Assembly (NCBI GenBank): GCA_020696955.1
Contig: JAJFBK010000048.1
Coordinates: 1-5,428, forward strand
Direction of reading: 5' to 3'
Origin: Patescibacteria group bacterium
Lineage (GTDB): Bacteria; Patescibacteria; UBA1384; CAILIB01
DNA length: 5,428 bases
The notes under the pieces were generated by a model. The model was not told the DNA's origin and ran no database searches. It saw only the letters and a program-made list of their open reading frames with translations. How positions within the stretch are numbered: the first letter of the stretch is position 1; every line of letters begins with the position of its first letter. Positions 1 to 5,428 of this stretch are shown in pieces. Position numbers and translations under genes: made by a program.

Positions 1-842
1 GCCTTAACGCTGTCGATTGGCAAGGCAAACCCGATTCCTACTGAACCTCCAGTATTGCTAGCAATCGCAGTGTTGATTCCGACGACCTGTCCAGCCAGAT
101 TCACCATAGGGCCACCTGAGTTTCCTGGATTGATGGCAGCGTCGGTTTGAATGAGGTCAGTGAGTTTCTCGGTCTGTCCGCCAGCTCCGGCTTCGATGGT
201 ACGATCCTTAGCAGAAACGACACCCAAGGTTACTGAGTTCTTAAACTCACCCAGGGCATTCCCGACGGCAATTACGTACTGGCCAACCTGAAGTGCGTCA
301 GAACTTCCAAGCTCCACGGTTGGTAGGTCCTTGGCGTCAATCTTGACGATGGCCACGTCATCATAAGGGTCAACGGCCTGAACGGTAACATCAAAGATGC
401 GACCGTCATTAAGCACTGCCTTGTACGAAGTATTGGCCGAAGAAATAACGTGCTTATTGGTAACTATCAATCCGTCTGAGGTAAGAATGAATCCGGTTCC
501 TCCGCCCACTTCCCGACTTGATACTCGTCCAAAGAAATCAGCGACTTGCTGGCTGGCAGAGATAGAAACAACGGCCGGAGAGACTTTTTTGGCAGCATCT
601 ATGATGGCCGAGCTTTCTTCCAATCGGGTGGTCTGCCTTACTGGAACCGCAATGCCGGTATTGTCATTTACTCCCAGTGTCTCACGAAGTCTTTCAATGG
701 CAGGGGAGGTGTTGTTTGCCAAAAAGACAAACCCAGCCGCACCTCCTGCCATTCCAATCAATAAAGTAGCGATAGCAAAAAAGACAAAGGCGGCAAGCTT
801 AAAATGCGGTCGTCGGCGAGTATATGCGGATTCTGGTTCCAT
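1..842 (-). CDS. htrA: HtrA/DegP-type trypsin-like serine protease, membrane-anchored (3' end cut by window edge)
   Basis: This is an envelope quality-control protease (S1C family) that degrades or refolds misfolded exported proteins. The window holds 280 complete codons from the ATG at 842; the frame is still open at the left edge. Residues 1-14 are polar and basic. Residues about 15-42 form one hydrophobic segment, a signal anchor, so the protease domain should face outside the membrane. A linker (about 43-75) precedes the chymotrypsin-like domain. The triad is visible: His131 in TNKHV, Asp162 in DPYDDVAIVKI, and Ser242 in INPGNSGGP. The GGGTGFIL strand and the QTDAAINPGNSGGP block are family hallmarks. 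A PDZ domain normally follows and would lie outside the window; this is not seen. No Shine-Dalgarno precedes the start, but an extended -10 promoter lies about 37 nt upstream. The family call is very secure; the exact paralogue (DegP, DegQ or DegS type) cannot be told. Confidence 0.96.
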   Translation of the reverse strand, partial: MEPESAYTRRRPHFKLAAFVFFAIATLLIGMAGGAAGFVFLANNTSPAIERLRETLGVNDNTGIAVPVRQTTRLEESSAIIDAAKKVSPAVVSISASQQVADFFGRVSSREVGGGTGFILTSDGLIVTNKHVISSANTSYKAVLNDGRIFDVTVQAVDPYDDVAIVKIDAKDLPTVELGSSDALQVGQYVIAVGNALGEFKNSVTLGVVSAKDRTIEAGAGGQTEKLTDLIQTDAAINPGNSGGPMVNLAGQVVGINTAIASNTGGSVGIGFALPIDSVK

Positions 843-878
843 GTGAAATAAAAGAATTAGATCTTGCTTCTAGCTATA

Positions 879-887
879 AGTATACCA
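879..887 (-). promoter_or_regulatory. Extended -10 promoter for htrA
   Basis: Read on the minus strand, TGGTATACT is a TGn extended -10 with hexamer TATACT (884-879), five of six bases matching TATAAT. No good -35 hexamer lies 16-18 bp upstream; that position holds a direct repeat instead. A start of transcription near 871-873 would give a leader of about 30 nt. Because the preceding gene ends at 918 with no visible terminator, htrA may also receive read-through transcripts. Inferred from sequence only. Confidence 0.5.
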
Positions 888-896
888 TACGGCTAC

Positions 897-916
897 TTCC
901 TGAGAGATTCCTGAGA
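897..916 (-). repeat. Tandem 9-bp direct repeat, possible regulator-binding site
   Basis: The minus-strand word TCTCAGGAA occurs twice, at 916-908 and 905-897, with a 2-nt spacer, giving an 11-bp period (about one helical turn). It lies between the stop codon of the propeller gene and the htrA -10 element, 12 bp upstream of the -10 hexamer, where a -35 box would be. This geometry resembles sites bound by OmpR/PhoB-type response regulators, which use 10-11 bp direct repeats overlapping -35. No regulator is identified; the repeat itself is seen directly, its function is inferred. Confidence 0.45.
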
Positions 917-917
917 A

Positions 918-2588
918 CTAGTACCCTGCGTAGGTATCGGCAAAGTAATCAGTGATTTTCTTAGGTTCCCCAGCGTCAATCGATACGATATACAAGGCAC
1001 TCTCTGCCTCTCTTTTGACAGCAAAGGTCAGATATTTTCCACTACCGGCCCATACGGGAGCCTGTGAAAGGGTGACAGATCCAAGAGAAGTAAGCTTCTT
1101 TTCATTTTTATCATCCTTGTCCACAATAAACAAATCACGCTTTCCATCCCGCTCTTCAATAAATGCCTTCAAGTTTCCTTGGGGTGAAACAGAATACCGG
1201 CGCTTGGCGATAGCCGAAACAGGCACCTCTTTTTCCGTACCGTCAGCGATGACCGTTTCAAAGCGTCTCCGCACTCCTTCAACCAGGGCAATGTAGGCCA
1301 CCGACTTGTCAGAATTGGTAAAGGCTATCTCACTGATTCCCTGCTCGCGTTTGGCAATGGTTTTTCTTTCGCCGCTAGACAAGTTCAGGGTCTTGATAAT
1401 GTTCAGGTAAGCCCTGGTTGTGGATGGCTGATCCCCACCTTCTACGAAGGCTGGATTTGCACGGTCCTCGAAGCCGTTTACATAGTAGGCAACGGTACTG
1501 CCATCAGATGAGAAAGTAATATCATAGGCCGGCTCGCCAATATCCATGACCGTGCCTTTGCTAACGTCATACACCTGATAGGTAGCCTTGTCCTGCTTAG
1601 GATCGGTATAGCCACTAAAATAAAAGTGCTTGCTGTCGGGCGCCCATATGACCGTAAAGGAACCTGAGACATTGTCACTTACCTTTTTAGGCTGGGTCCC
1701 GTCGCCGCTTACTACATATAGCTTTCCAAGCTCAGAACTATCGGTACCTTTGACCTTGTCTCGGGTAGACGAAAAGACAATGGTCTTGGTGTCCGGTGAA
1801 AAATAGGGGGCGAAATCCTCGCTATCACCCGATGGCTGAACGTAGAGCTTTTGATCAGACCCGTCATACTTGGAGATGTACAGGGAACGTTTACCGTCAC
1901 GATTTGAAACAAATACCACTTCTCCGCTTGGGACAAGGGTGACCTTTTCAGTCAAAACATCTTTATCCAGAACGGTCACTTCTTGTTCCTTATCGAGGTA
2001 GCCTGCCTTGCTGATCTTAACCTTTACCACTGCCGGAGCCACGTTCTCAAAAGAATAGGCACCGCTAGGATCTGTTTTCACGGTCTTGGTACCCAGAGTT
2101 ACTTGAGCGTCAACCAGAGCCTGACCGCTTACATAATCCTGAATGGTTCCCTTTACGGCGTAGGTTTTGGCTGGCTGCTTGGAAAGAGAGACATATGCCA
2201 TCTCGTTTTCTCCCCGGTGAATGGCAAGAGACTGCTTGGCCTCTACGTACCCTTCTTTGGTAACAATGATTTCGTAAGAACCTGCTACGGCATTGATGGT
2301 TACCTTGCCAGCCCCATCGGTGGTATATGACTTTTCACCTAATGTAACGCTCGCCCCTTCAATAACAAAGGTATCCCCTTCTTTCACCTTGATAGAAACA
2401 GTACCTTCGTTATACCTGTCTAAGAGCGGCTGATGCAGCTTAAACTGCCATATCACAGCGGCAGCAATGCCCAAAACTGCGAGGATACCTAAAATCCAAT
2501 ACCATTTTTTGCGTGGATTTCCCGGCTTTTTGTGATCGCCATAAAATGACGATACCGGCTTGATAATCTCAACGATCCCCTCTCTCAT
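918..2588 (-). CDS. Membrane-anchored protein with PEGA/carboxypeptidase-regulatory repeats and TolB-like beta-propeller
   Basis: This 556-residue protein probably sits on the outer face of the cell membrane. A short cytoplasmic tail (1-27, ending in a basic PRKK stretch) is followed by one membrane segment (about 29-48). Two beta-sandwich modules follow: residues about 65-136, with a TTDGAGKVTI turn and a GSYEIIVTKEGY core, and about 143-219, with VKGTIQDYVSGQALVDAQV, TDPSGAYSF and KISKAGY. They resemble PEGA and carboxypeptidase-D regulatory-like domains. From about 222 to 548 come blade-like PD40/TolB repeats, with signatures such as VVFVSNRDGKRSLYI, FSPDTKTIVFSSTRD, FSSDGSTVAYYV, VSPQGNLKAFIEERDGKRDL and SGKYLTFAV. 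Such propellers bind proteins or ligands; no catalytic residues are apparent, so a scaffold, adhesion or cell-wall binding role is an inference. The start ATG is 24 nt after gatB, without a clear Shine-Dalgarno, and the gene is probably co-transcribed with it. Confidence 0.88.
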   Translation of the reverse strand: MREGIVEIIKPVSSFYGDHKKPGNPRKKWYWILGILAVLGIAAAVIWQFKLHQPLLDRYNEGTVSIKVKEGDTFVIEGASVTLGEKSYTTDGAGKVTINAVAGSYEIIVTKEGYVEAKQSLAIHRGENEMAYVSLSKQPAKTYAVKGTIQDYVSGQALVDAQVTLGTKTVKTDPSGAYSFENVAPAVVKVKISKAGYLDKEQEVTVLDKDVLTEKVTLVPSGEVVFVSNRDGKRSLYISKYDGSDQKLYVQPSGDSEDFAPYFSPDTKTIVFSSTRDKVKGTDSSELGKLYVVSGDGTQPKKVSDNVSGSFTVIWAPDSKHFYFSGYTDPKQDKATYQVYDVSKGTVMDIGEPAYDITFSSDGSTVAYYVNGFEDRANPAFVEGGDQPSTTRAYLNIIKTLNLSSGERKTIAKREQGISEIAFTNSDKSVAYIALVEGVRRRFETVIADGTEKEVPVSAIAKRRYSVSPQGNLKAFIEERDGKRDLFIVDKDDKNEKKLTSLGSVTLSQAPVWAGSGKYLTFAVKREAESALYIVSIDAGEPKKITDYFADTYAGY

Positions 2589-2612
2589 GTTGATTTTTTA
2601 CTAATGAACCCC

Positions 2613-4067
2613 TTACTGAGTAAGGGCGGCACGGACTGCCTCTTGCACCTTCTGAGGCTGGGCTTTTCCAGCAGTCTTCTTCATGACTTGGCCGACAATA
2701 AATCCGAGAATTTTTTCTTTCCCGTCTTTGAAATCTTGAACCGCCTGAGGCTGTTCGGCAAAAACCTCTGCTATGGCTAATTGTACCACAGAGTCATCAT
2801 GCTTCTGGAGAATGCCAAGCTTATCGGCAAGATCTTTGGGGGAGAGAGCTGGATTTTCGGAAAGAGTCACCGCCATCTCCTCGCTCCGCTCTTTAAATGT
2901 TGAGAAGCTTATCTCTCCTGCCGTAACGAGCTCAAGCAGTTCAGCAAAATGCTCCTGCGAGAGGCGACCGGTAGCCGGAATATTAATAAGCCAATTGGAA
3001 ACCTGCTTGGCCGGCAGTTCTTTCGCCAGCAACCCTTCAAACCTGTCTAATTTCTCAGGATCCTGCAAAAAGAGATCGATGTCAGCCGCCAACAAGCCCA
3101 GCTTCAAATACCTGAGACGACGAGCATTTGGAAGCTCGGGAAGCGTCTTTGCCAGCATGTCTGGATTGAGCCCAGGTACATCATAGACAGCCATTGGCGG
3201 TATGTCAGGTTCAGGAAAATATCGATAGTCCTTGGCAGCTTCTTTGGCACGGTTAATTTGGACACTGTTAGTATCTTCGTCCCATCCGGCAGTAATCTTG
3301 TTCTTTCGGGTACGAACCGGGCCGTTTGCCATCCACTCGCCGTAGAGACGCTGCCCCTCAACCACTAGGCATCGCTCCACTGCTCGGGTAGAGTTTACGT
3401 TTTTGACTTCAGTAATAGGAGTGAACATCGTCTCGCCTTCATGCTCAAAAGTAATGCTCACATTGACGTCACAGCGCATATGTCCTTTTTCCATGTCAGC
3501 CTCGGAAACACCCAGGGATCGGATCAACAGGCGGAGCTCCTGCATGAATGAGCGCGCCTGTTCAGGCGAACGCAGCACTGGCTTGGTTACCATTTCAATA
3601 AGAGGAACTCCGGCTCGATTGAGGTCAACTTTCGAATAACCGCTCTTTCCAGTGTGCTGTAACTTTCCGGCGTCTTCTTCTAAATGAACCCGTTCAAATT
3701 CGATAGTGGAAGAGACTGACCCATCCTCTGCCAACAGGTCAAGAGAGCCGCCCACGCAAAAAGGCATGTCATATTGAGAGATCTGGTAACCCTTCGGGAG
3801 ATCGGGGTAAAAATAATGTTTGCGGTCAAACTTAGAAAGGCGACTAATTTCACTACCCAAAGCCTTACCAACGATAATGGTCTTGCGAATGGCCTCCTTG
3901 TTGGGAACCGGTAACGTACCTGGAAGGGCCAAGCAGATCGGACAAGTGTTTTGGTTTGGCTCTACGCCAAAAGGCTGGTTCTTGCACCGGCAGAACATCT
4001 TGGTCTCAGTTGAAAGCTCGCAGTGTACTTCAAGGCCGATGATATACGAAAAAGGGAGGGTAGACAT
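2613..4067 (-). CDS. gatB: Aspartyl/glutamyl-tRNA(Asn/Gln) amidotransferase subunit B
   Basis: GatB is the kinase and tRNA-binding subunit of the GatCAB complex, which converts Glu-tRNA(Gln) to Gln-tRNA(Gln) and Asp-tRNA(Asn) to Asn-tRNA(Asn) in the cytoplasm. At 484 residues it is full family length. Visible landmarks are GLEVH (11-15), four zinc-site cysteines (26, 28, 42, 45), SKFDRKHYFYPDLPKGYQIS (78-97), VHLEEDAGK (127-135), VDLNRAGVPLIE (147-158), RCDVNVS (198-204), TEVKNVNS (219-226) and KDYRYFPEPD (279-288). The C-terminal part (about 340-484) is the helical and YqeY-like tRNA-binding tail, ending in the typical ILGFIVGQVMKKTAGKA block. No key residue appears missing. The ATG lies 3 nt after the stop of the upstream gene and has no Shine-Dalgarno, so translation probably depends on coupling to that gene. 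gatA and gatC are not in the window. Confidence 0.98.
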   Translation of the reverse strand: MSTLPFSYIIGLEVHCELSTETKMFCRCKNQPFGVEPNQNTCPICLALPGTLPVPNKEAIRKTIIVGKALGSEISRLSKFDRKHYFYPDLPKGYQISQYDMPFCVGGSLDLLAEDGSVSSTIEFERVHLEEDAGKLQHTGKSGYSKVDLNRAGVPLIEMVTKPVLRSPEQARSFMQELRLLIRSLGVSEADMEKGHMRCDVNVSITFEHEGETMFTPITEVKNVNSTRAVERCLVVEGQRLYGEWMANGPVRTRKNKITAGWDEDTNSVQINRAKEAAKDYRYFPEPDIPPMAVYDVPGLNPDMLAKTLPELPNARRLRYLKLGLLAADIDLFLQDPEKLDRFEGLLAKELPAKQVSNWLINIPATGRLSQEHFAELLELVTAGEISFSTFKERSEEMAVTLSENPALSPKDLADKLGILQKHDDSVVQLAIAEVFAEQPQAVQDFKDGKEKILGFIVGQVMKKTAGKAQPQKVQEAVRAALTQ

Positions 4068-4070
4068 GAC

Positions 4071-4559
4071 TTAGGATAAAACGCCTAACTGATAGAGAGC
4101 CTGACGGAAGGTATTTACAGCTTGTTGGGCTTCAGAGCTGCTCACGGTAACACCGACCTCATGGGCCAAGGCATTCCGAAGCTTGTGAGCATTCCAAATA
4201 TCTTGGTACAACTCACGTGAAAAACGATTTTCAGAAGCCTTCAAGCGATCTCCCATAGTCTGGCCGGGCACACCGATAAGCTTCAGGGCATTGTCCAAAA
4301 TTTTATCACCTTCACTGACGGCCAGTGAGCGACTGTTTTCTTGGAGAGCATGGAATTCGACTTGCTGCCAGTGTTCTTGCAGGGCCAGAAGCTGCTGACG
4401 GTTGCCAGCTGTTTTCTCTTTTCCAGATCCGCTTGAGGCCTGCCGGAAGAGCCAAACAATACCATCCCAGAGAGCTTTCAGGATATTTTCAAATACCGCC
4501 TGCTCAGGAGCCGGGGACTGGTTTCGCCTCTTCTTATTGTAAGAATTGTTGTTTGCCAT
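4071..4559 (-). CDS. Uncharacterised small protein with HEPN-like RNxxxH motif
   Basis: This 162-residue protein is not a named family to me. Residues 1-20 are polar and basic (KKRR at 9-12). Residues 21-40 form a tryptophan-rich hydrophobic or amphipathic helix (FENILKALWDGIVWLFRQ), perhaps membrane-associated. A low-complexity linker (41-52) leads to an all-helical domain (about 53-160). Its core is DKILDNALKLIG (85-96), TMGDRLK (101-107) and YQDIWNAHKLRNALAHE (118-134). Arg128-Asn129 and His133 give the Rx4H pattern with a polar residue after Arg, as in HEPN domains. HEPN proteins are often RNases or nucleotidyltransferase partners, but many lack activity, so function stays open. The start at 4559 is preferred because an upstream ATG (4628) would translate through a terminator; a weak GAGTGG lies 6 nt before this ATG. 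I resemble it to a hypothetical protein common in Patescibacteria, from memory only. It precedes gatB by 3 nt and is probably its operon partner. Confidence 0.8.
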   Translation of the reverse strand: MANNNSYNKKRRNQSPAPEQAVFENILKALWDGIVWLFRQASSGSGKEKTAGNRQQLLALQEHWQQVEFHALQENSRSLAVSEGDKILDNALKLIGVPGQTMGDRLKASENRFSRELYQDIWNAHKLRNALAHEVGVTVSSSEAQQAVNTFRQALYQLGVLS

Positions 4560-4591
4560 ATGCATCCACTCTAGCAGGTTCAGATAAGAGA

Positions 4592-4624
4592 ATAAAGAAA
4601 AAGCCCACCCCGAAGGGTAGGCTT
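4592..4624 (-). terminator. Intrinsic terminator with UUCG tetraloop
   Basis: On the minus strand AAGCCTACCC (4624-4615) pairs with GGGTGGGCTT (4610-4601) around a TTCG loop, followed by a T-rich run (TTTCTTTATT). The ten pairs include one U-G wobble. The same bases form a C-A mismatch if read from the plus strand, which also lacks a U-tract, so the element works in the minus direction. The closing C-G around UUCG makes an exceptionally stable tetraloop. It starts 19 nt after the stop at 4643 and separates that gene from the HEPN-like/gatB unit. Confidence 0.88.
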
Positions 4625-4642
4625 GCAAACAAAAAACTGCAC

Positions 4643-5166
4643 TTACAAATCTTCTTGGGATCTTGCCATTTCAAGATCCGCTTCACCTTGAATTCCTGCC
4701 AAACACTTGTGCTGTAAGATATCAGCGAATTCGAAGAATGAAAGAGTGACCTCCTTCTTGCCAACAAGACAGGCCGGGTGCTCGCCATGCAAGGCGAGGA
4801 CAATCTGAACGAAGCTTTCCAGTCGTTCAATCGCCTAATGGCTTCATCTCCCGTCGTCCCAAGCCACCCCTCTTCCCCAAGAAAAGCAACAGCCTTGTCG
4901 CCCGTTTGGCACCAGGTAGTGTAGTAACACCGGTATTCAGAGGACAGCTCGGGATATTCAGAGATTGCCTCTTTCCACACGTCGCTTGGAACCTCGCATC
5001 CAGTCAGCCGATAGGTAACTACTACATTTAAGAGCGTTGCCGCTAACAGTGAAAGATCGAAGTCTTGGGGGGATTCCCCAGCTTCCTCCAGATCCCAGCC
5101 ACCAAGCAGTTTTCGGACCGCTGACGCCTGACCGAACAGCCTGGTCCACGCATATTCACCAGTCAT
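4643..5166 (-). CDS. Hypothetical protein, reading frame interrupted by an apparent one-base deletion
   Basis: I do not recognise this family. The ATG at 5166 has a good GAGGTGA ribosome site 6 nt upstream. The first frame gives about 110 plausible residues (start MTGEYAWTRLFGQASAVRK, hydrophobic core DLSLLAATLLNVVVTYRL, then a tyrosine/cysteine-rich stretch and TGDEAI). After codon 110 (4839-4837) the first frame becomes Ser/Arg/Leu-rich and would run through the downstream terminator to 4534. The adjacent frame, open from 4834 just after a TAG at 4837-4835, encodes 63 natural-looking residues (AIERLESFVQIVLALHGEHP onward, including KKEVTLSFFEFADILQHK) and stops at 4645-4643, 19 nt before the terminator. 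One extra base between 4836 and 4837 would restore about 174 residues in one frame. No signal peptide or known motif is visible. It may be a frameshift mutation, a sequencing error, or less likely recoding. Confidence 0.65.
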
Positions 5167-5172
5167 AATTTC

Positions 5173-5179
5173 TCACCTC
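5173..5179 (-). promoter_or_regulatory. Ribosome binding site GAGGTGA
   Basis: GAGGTGA on the minus strand lies 6 nt before the ATG at 5166 and fixes the start of the interrupted gene. It is the only strong Shine-Dalgarno among the four complete genes in the window and htrA. Confidence 0.7.
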
Positions 5180-5188
5180 ATGCGACAG

Positions 5189-5216
5189 AGCATATCAAAA
5201 AAAGGTTTTTTGGCAA
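5189..5216 (-). promoter_or_regulatory. Candidate sigma-70 promoter for the interrupted gene
   Basis: On the minus strand TTGCCA (5216-5211; five of six to TTGACA) and TATGCT (5194-5189; four of six to TATAAT) are 16 bp apart. The spacer holds an A-run and a T-run. It lies just downstream of the cyclophilin terminator and about 15 nt before the ribosome site, which is the expected place for a new transcription start. Confidence 0.45.
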
Positions 5217-5221
5217 GAATC

Positions 5222-5253
5222 AAAAAATGCCCCTCCTTTCAGAGGGGCATTTT
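5222..5253 (-). terminator. Intrinsic terminator of the cyclophilin gene
   Basis: On the minus strand AAAATGCCCCTC (5253-5242) pairs perfectly with GAGGGGCATTTT (5235-5224) around the 6-nt loop TGAAAG, and the right arm ends in a run of six T. The hairpin begins 9 nt after the stop codon of the cyclophilin. Because the arms carry A-runs and T-runs at both ends it could also work from the other strand, but no plus-strand gene leads into it. Confidence 0.92.
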
Positions 5254-5262
5254 CAAGCAACC

Positions 5263-5427
5263 TTACTGTACGATTTCAAATCCAGTAACGGTGATTTTCT
5301 CGCTGGGAGTCTCGGTATTTGGAACTTGAGTGGCACCGATAGCCTGAACAACTTTCTGGGAAGCTTCGTCTTCTACCTTTCCAAAGTTGGTATAGCCACC
5401 GTCAAGACTTGGGTAAGCCTTCTCAGT
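5263..5427 (-). CDS. Cyclophilin-type peptidyl-prolyl cis-trans isomerase, C-terminal end only
   Basis: Only the last 54 codons are present; the 5' part lies beyond the right edge. The reading SLDGGYTNFGKVEDEASQKV matches the conserved cyclophilin segment in which the LDGxYTVFGKV strand is followed by a helix that includes the pairing 'xVVxAI' (here QKVVQAI). The final strand, KITVTGFEIVQ, matches the usual closing beta-strand 'VxIxxxEI'. Cyclophilins speed proline isomerisation during protein folding. The catalytic Arg and the FHR and QFFI motifs would lie outside the window, so activity and any signal peptide cannot be judged. The stop at 5265-5263 is followed by a strong terminator, so this gene is not in one operon with those to its left. 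Confidence 0.85.
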   Translation of the reverse strand, partial: TEKAYPSLDGGYTNFGKVEDEASQKVVQAIGATQVPNTETPSEKITVTGFEIVQ

Positions 5428-5428
5428 C

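Noticed and set aside
397..846. Plus-strand open frame of 149 codons opposite htrA
   Set aside because: It is antisense to a protease with complete catalytic motifs, has no ribosome site and shows no recognisable protein features.
1983..2330. Plus-strand open frame of 115 codons inside the propeller gene
   Set aside because: It is antisense to the beta-sandwich modules, which have clear domain signatures; no independent start signal is seen.
2773..3186. Plus-strand open frame of 137 codons inside gatB
   Set aside because: It is Ser-rich antisense shadow of a highly conserved coding region.
4560..4628. Upstream start codons (4628 or 4565) for the HEPN-like protein
   Set aside because: The start at 4628 lies inside the terminator region and translates it; the ATG at 4565 has no room for a ribosome site, while the ATG at 4559 has a weak one.
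4828..4842. Programmed -1 ribosomal frameshifting in the broken gene
   Set aside because: The local sequence GCCATTAGGCGA contains no X-XXY-YYZ slippery heptamer and I see no clear downstream stimulatory hairpin; a one-base deletion or sequencing error is simpler.
4534..5166. A single 210-residue protein read in one frame from 5166 to 4534
   Set aside because: Its last 100 residues are Ser/Arg/Leu-rich, translate a clear terminator hairpin and overlap the start of the next gene; the adjacent frame gives a better protein with a stop before the terminator.
5196..5210. A-run/T-run palindrome as a second terminator
   Set aside because: The arms are only A-T with a two-base loop, so no stable hairpin forms; it fits better as the spacer of the candidate promoter.
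1..5428. Mobile element, CRISPR array, tRNA or rRNA
   Set aside because: No transposase, terminal inverted repeats, spaced repeat array, or tRNA/rRNA-like sequence was found; intergenic gaps are all under 100 nt.

Overview
All recognisable genes in this window lie on the minus strand, so the biological order runs from the right edge to the left edge. The gene style suggests a Patescibacteria (Candidate Phyla Radiation) or similar small-genome bacterium. Genes are compact and tightly packed, a PEGA/beta-propeller surface protein and a membrane-anchored HtrA protease sit together, gatB is present without gatA or gatC beside it, and most starts lack a clear Shine-Dalgarno. This placement is an inference from style, not from a marker gene. 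GatB and the other long frames read through with UGA as a stop, so there is no sign of a recoded UGA.

Layout from right to left: (1) the last 54 codons of a cyclophilin-type peptidyl-prolyl isomerase (5263-5427), closed by a strong 12-bp hairpin terminator. (2) A promoter and a good ribosome binding site lead into an unrecognised gene (5166-4643). Its frame is broken by an apparent one-base loss near 4834-4837; after the break the adjacent frame runs cleanly to a stop just before the next terminator. (3) That terminator has a cUUCGg tetraloop (4592-4624). (4) A probable three-gene transcription unit follows: a 162-residue protein with a HEPN-like RNxxxH motif (4559-4071), gatB (4067-2613, after a 3-nt gap), and an anchored protein with two carboxypeptidase-regulatory/PEGA-like modules and a TolB-like beta-propeller (2588-918, after a 24-nt gap). 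(5) A 75-nt gap holds an extended -10 promoter. A 9-bp direct repeat with an 11-bp period occupies the -35 position. (6) An HtrA/DegP-type serine protease (842 to the left edge) carries a complete catalytic triad; its C-terminus lies outside the window.

Functionally, gatB serves translation (Gln-tRNA/Asn-tRNA amidation). The propeller protein, HtrA and possibly the cyclophilin fit envelope protein folding and quality control. No tRNA, rRNA, CRISPR array, insertion sequence or plus-strand gene was found. I see no convincing new multi-gene system. The points most worth a second look are the HEPN-like gene abutting gatB, the broken gene, and the operator-like repeat in front of htrA.
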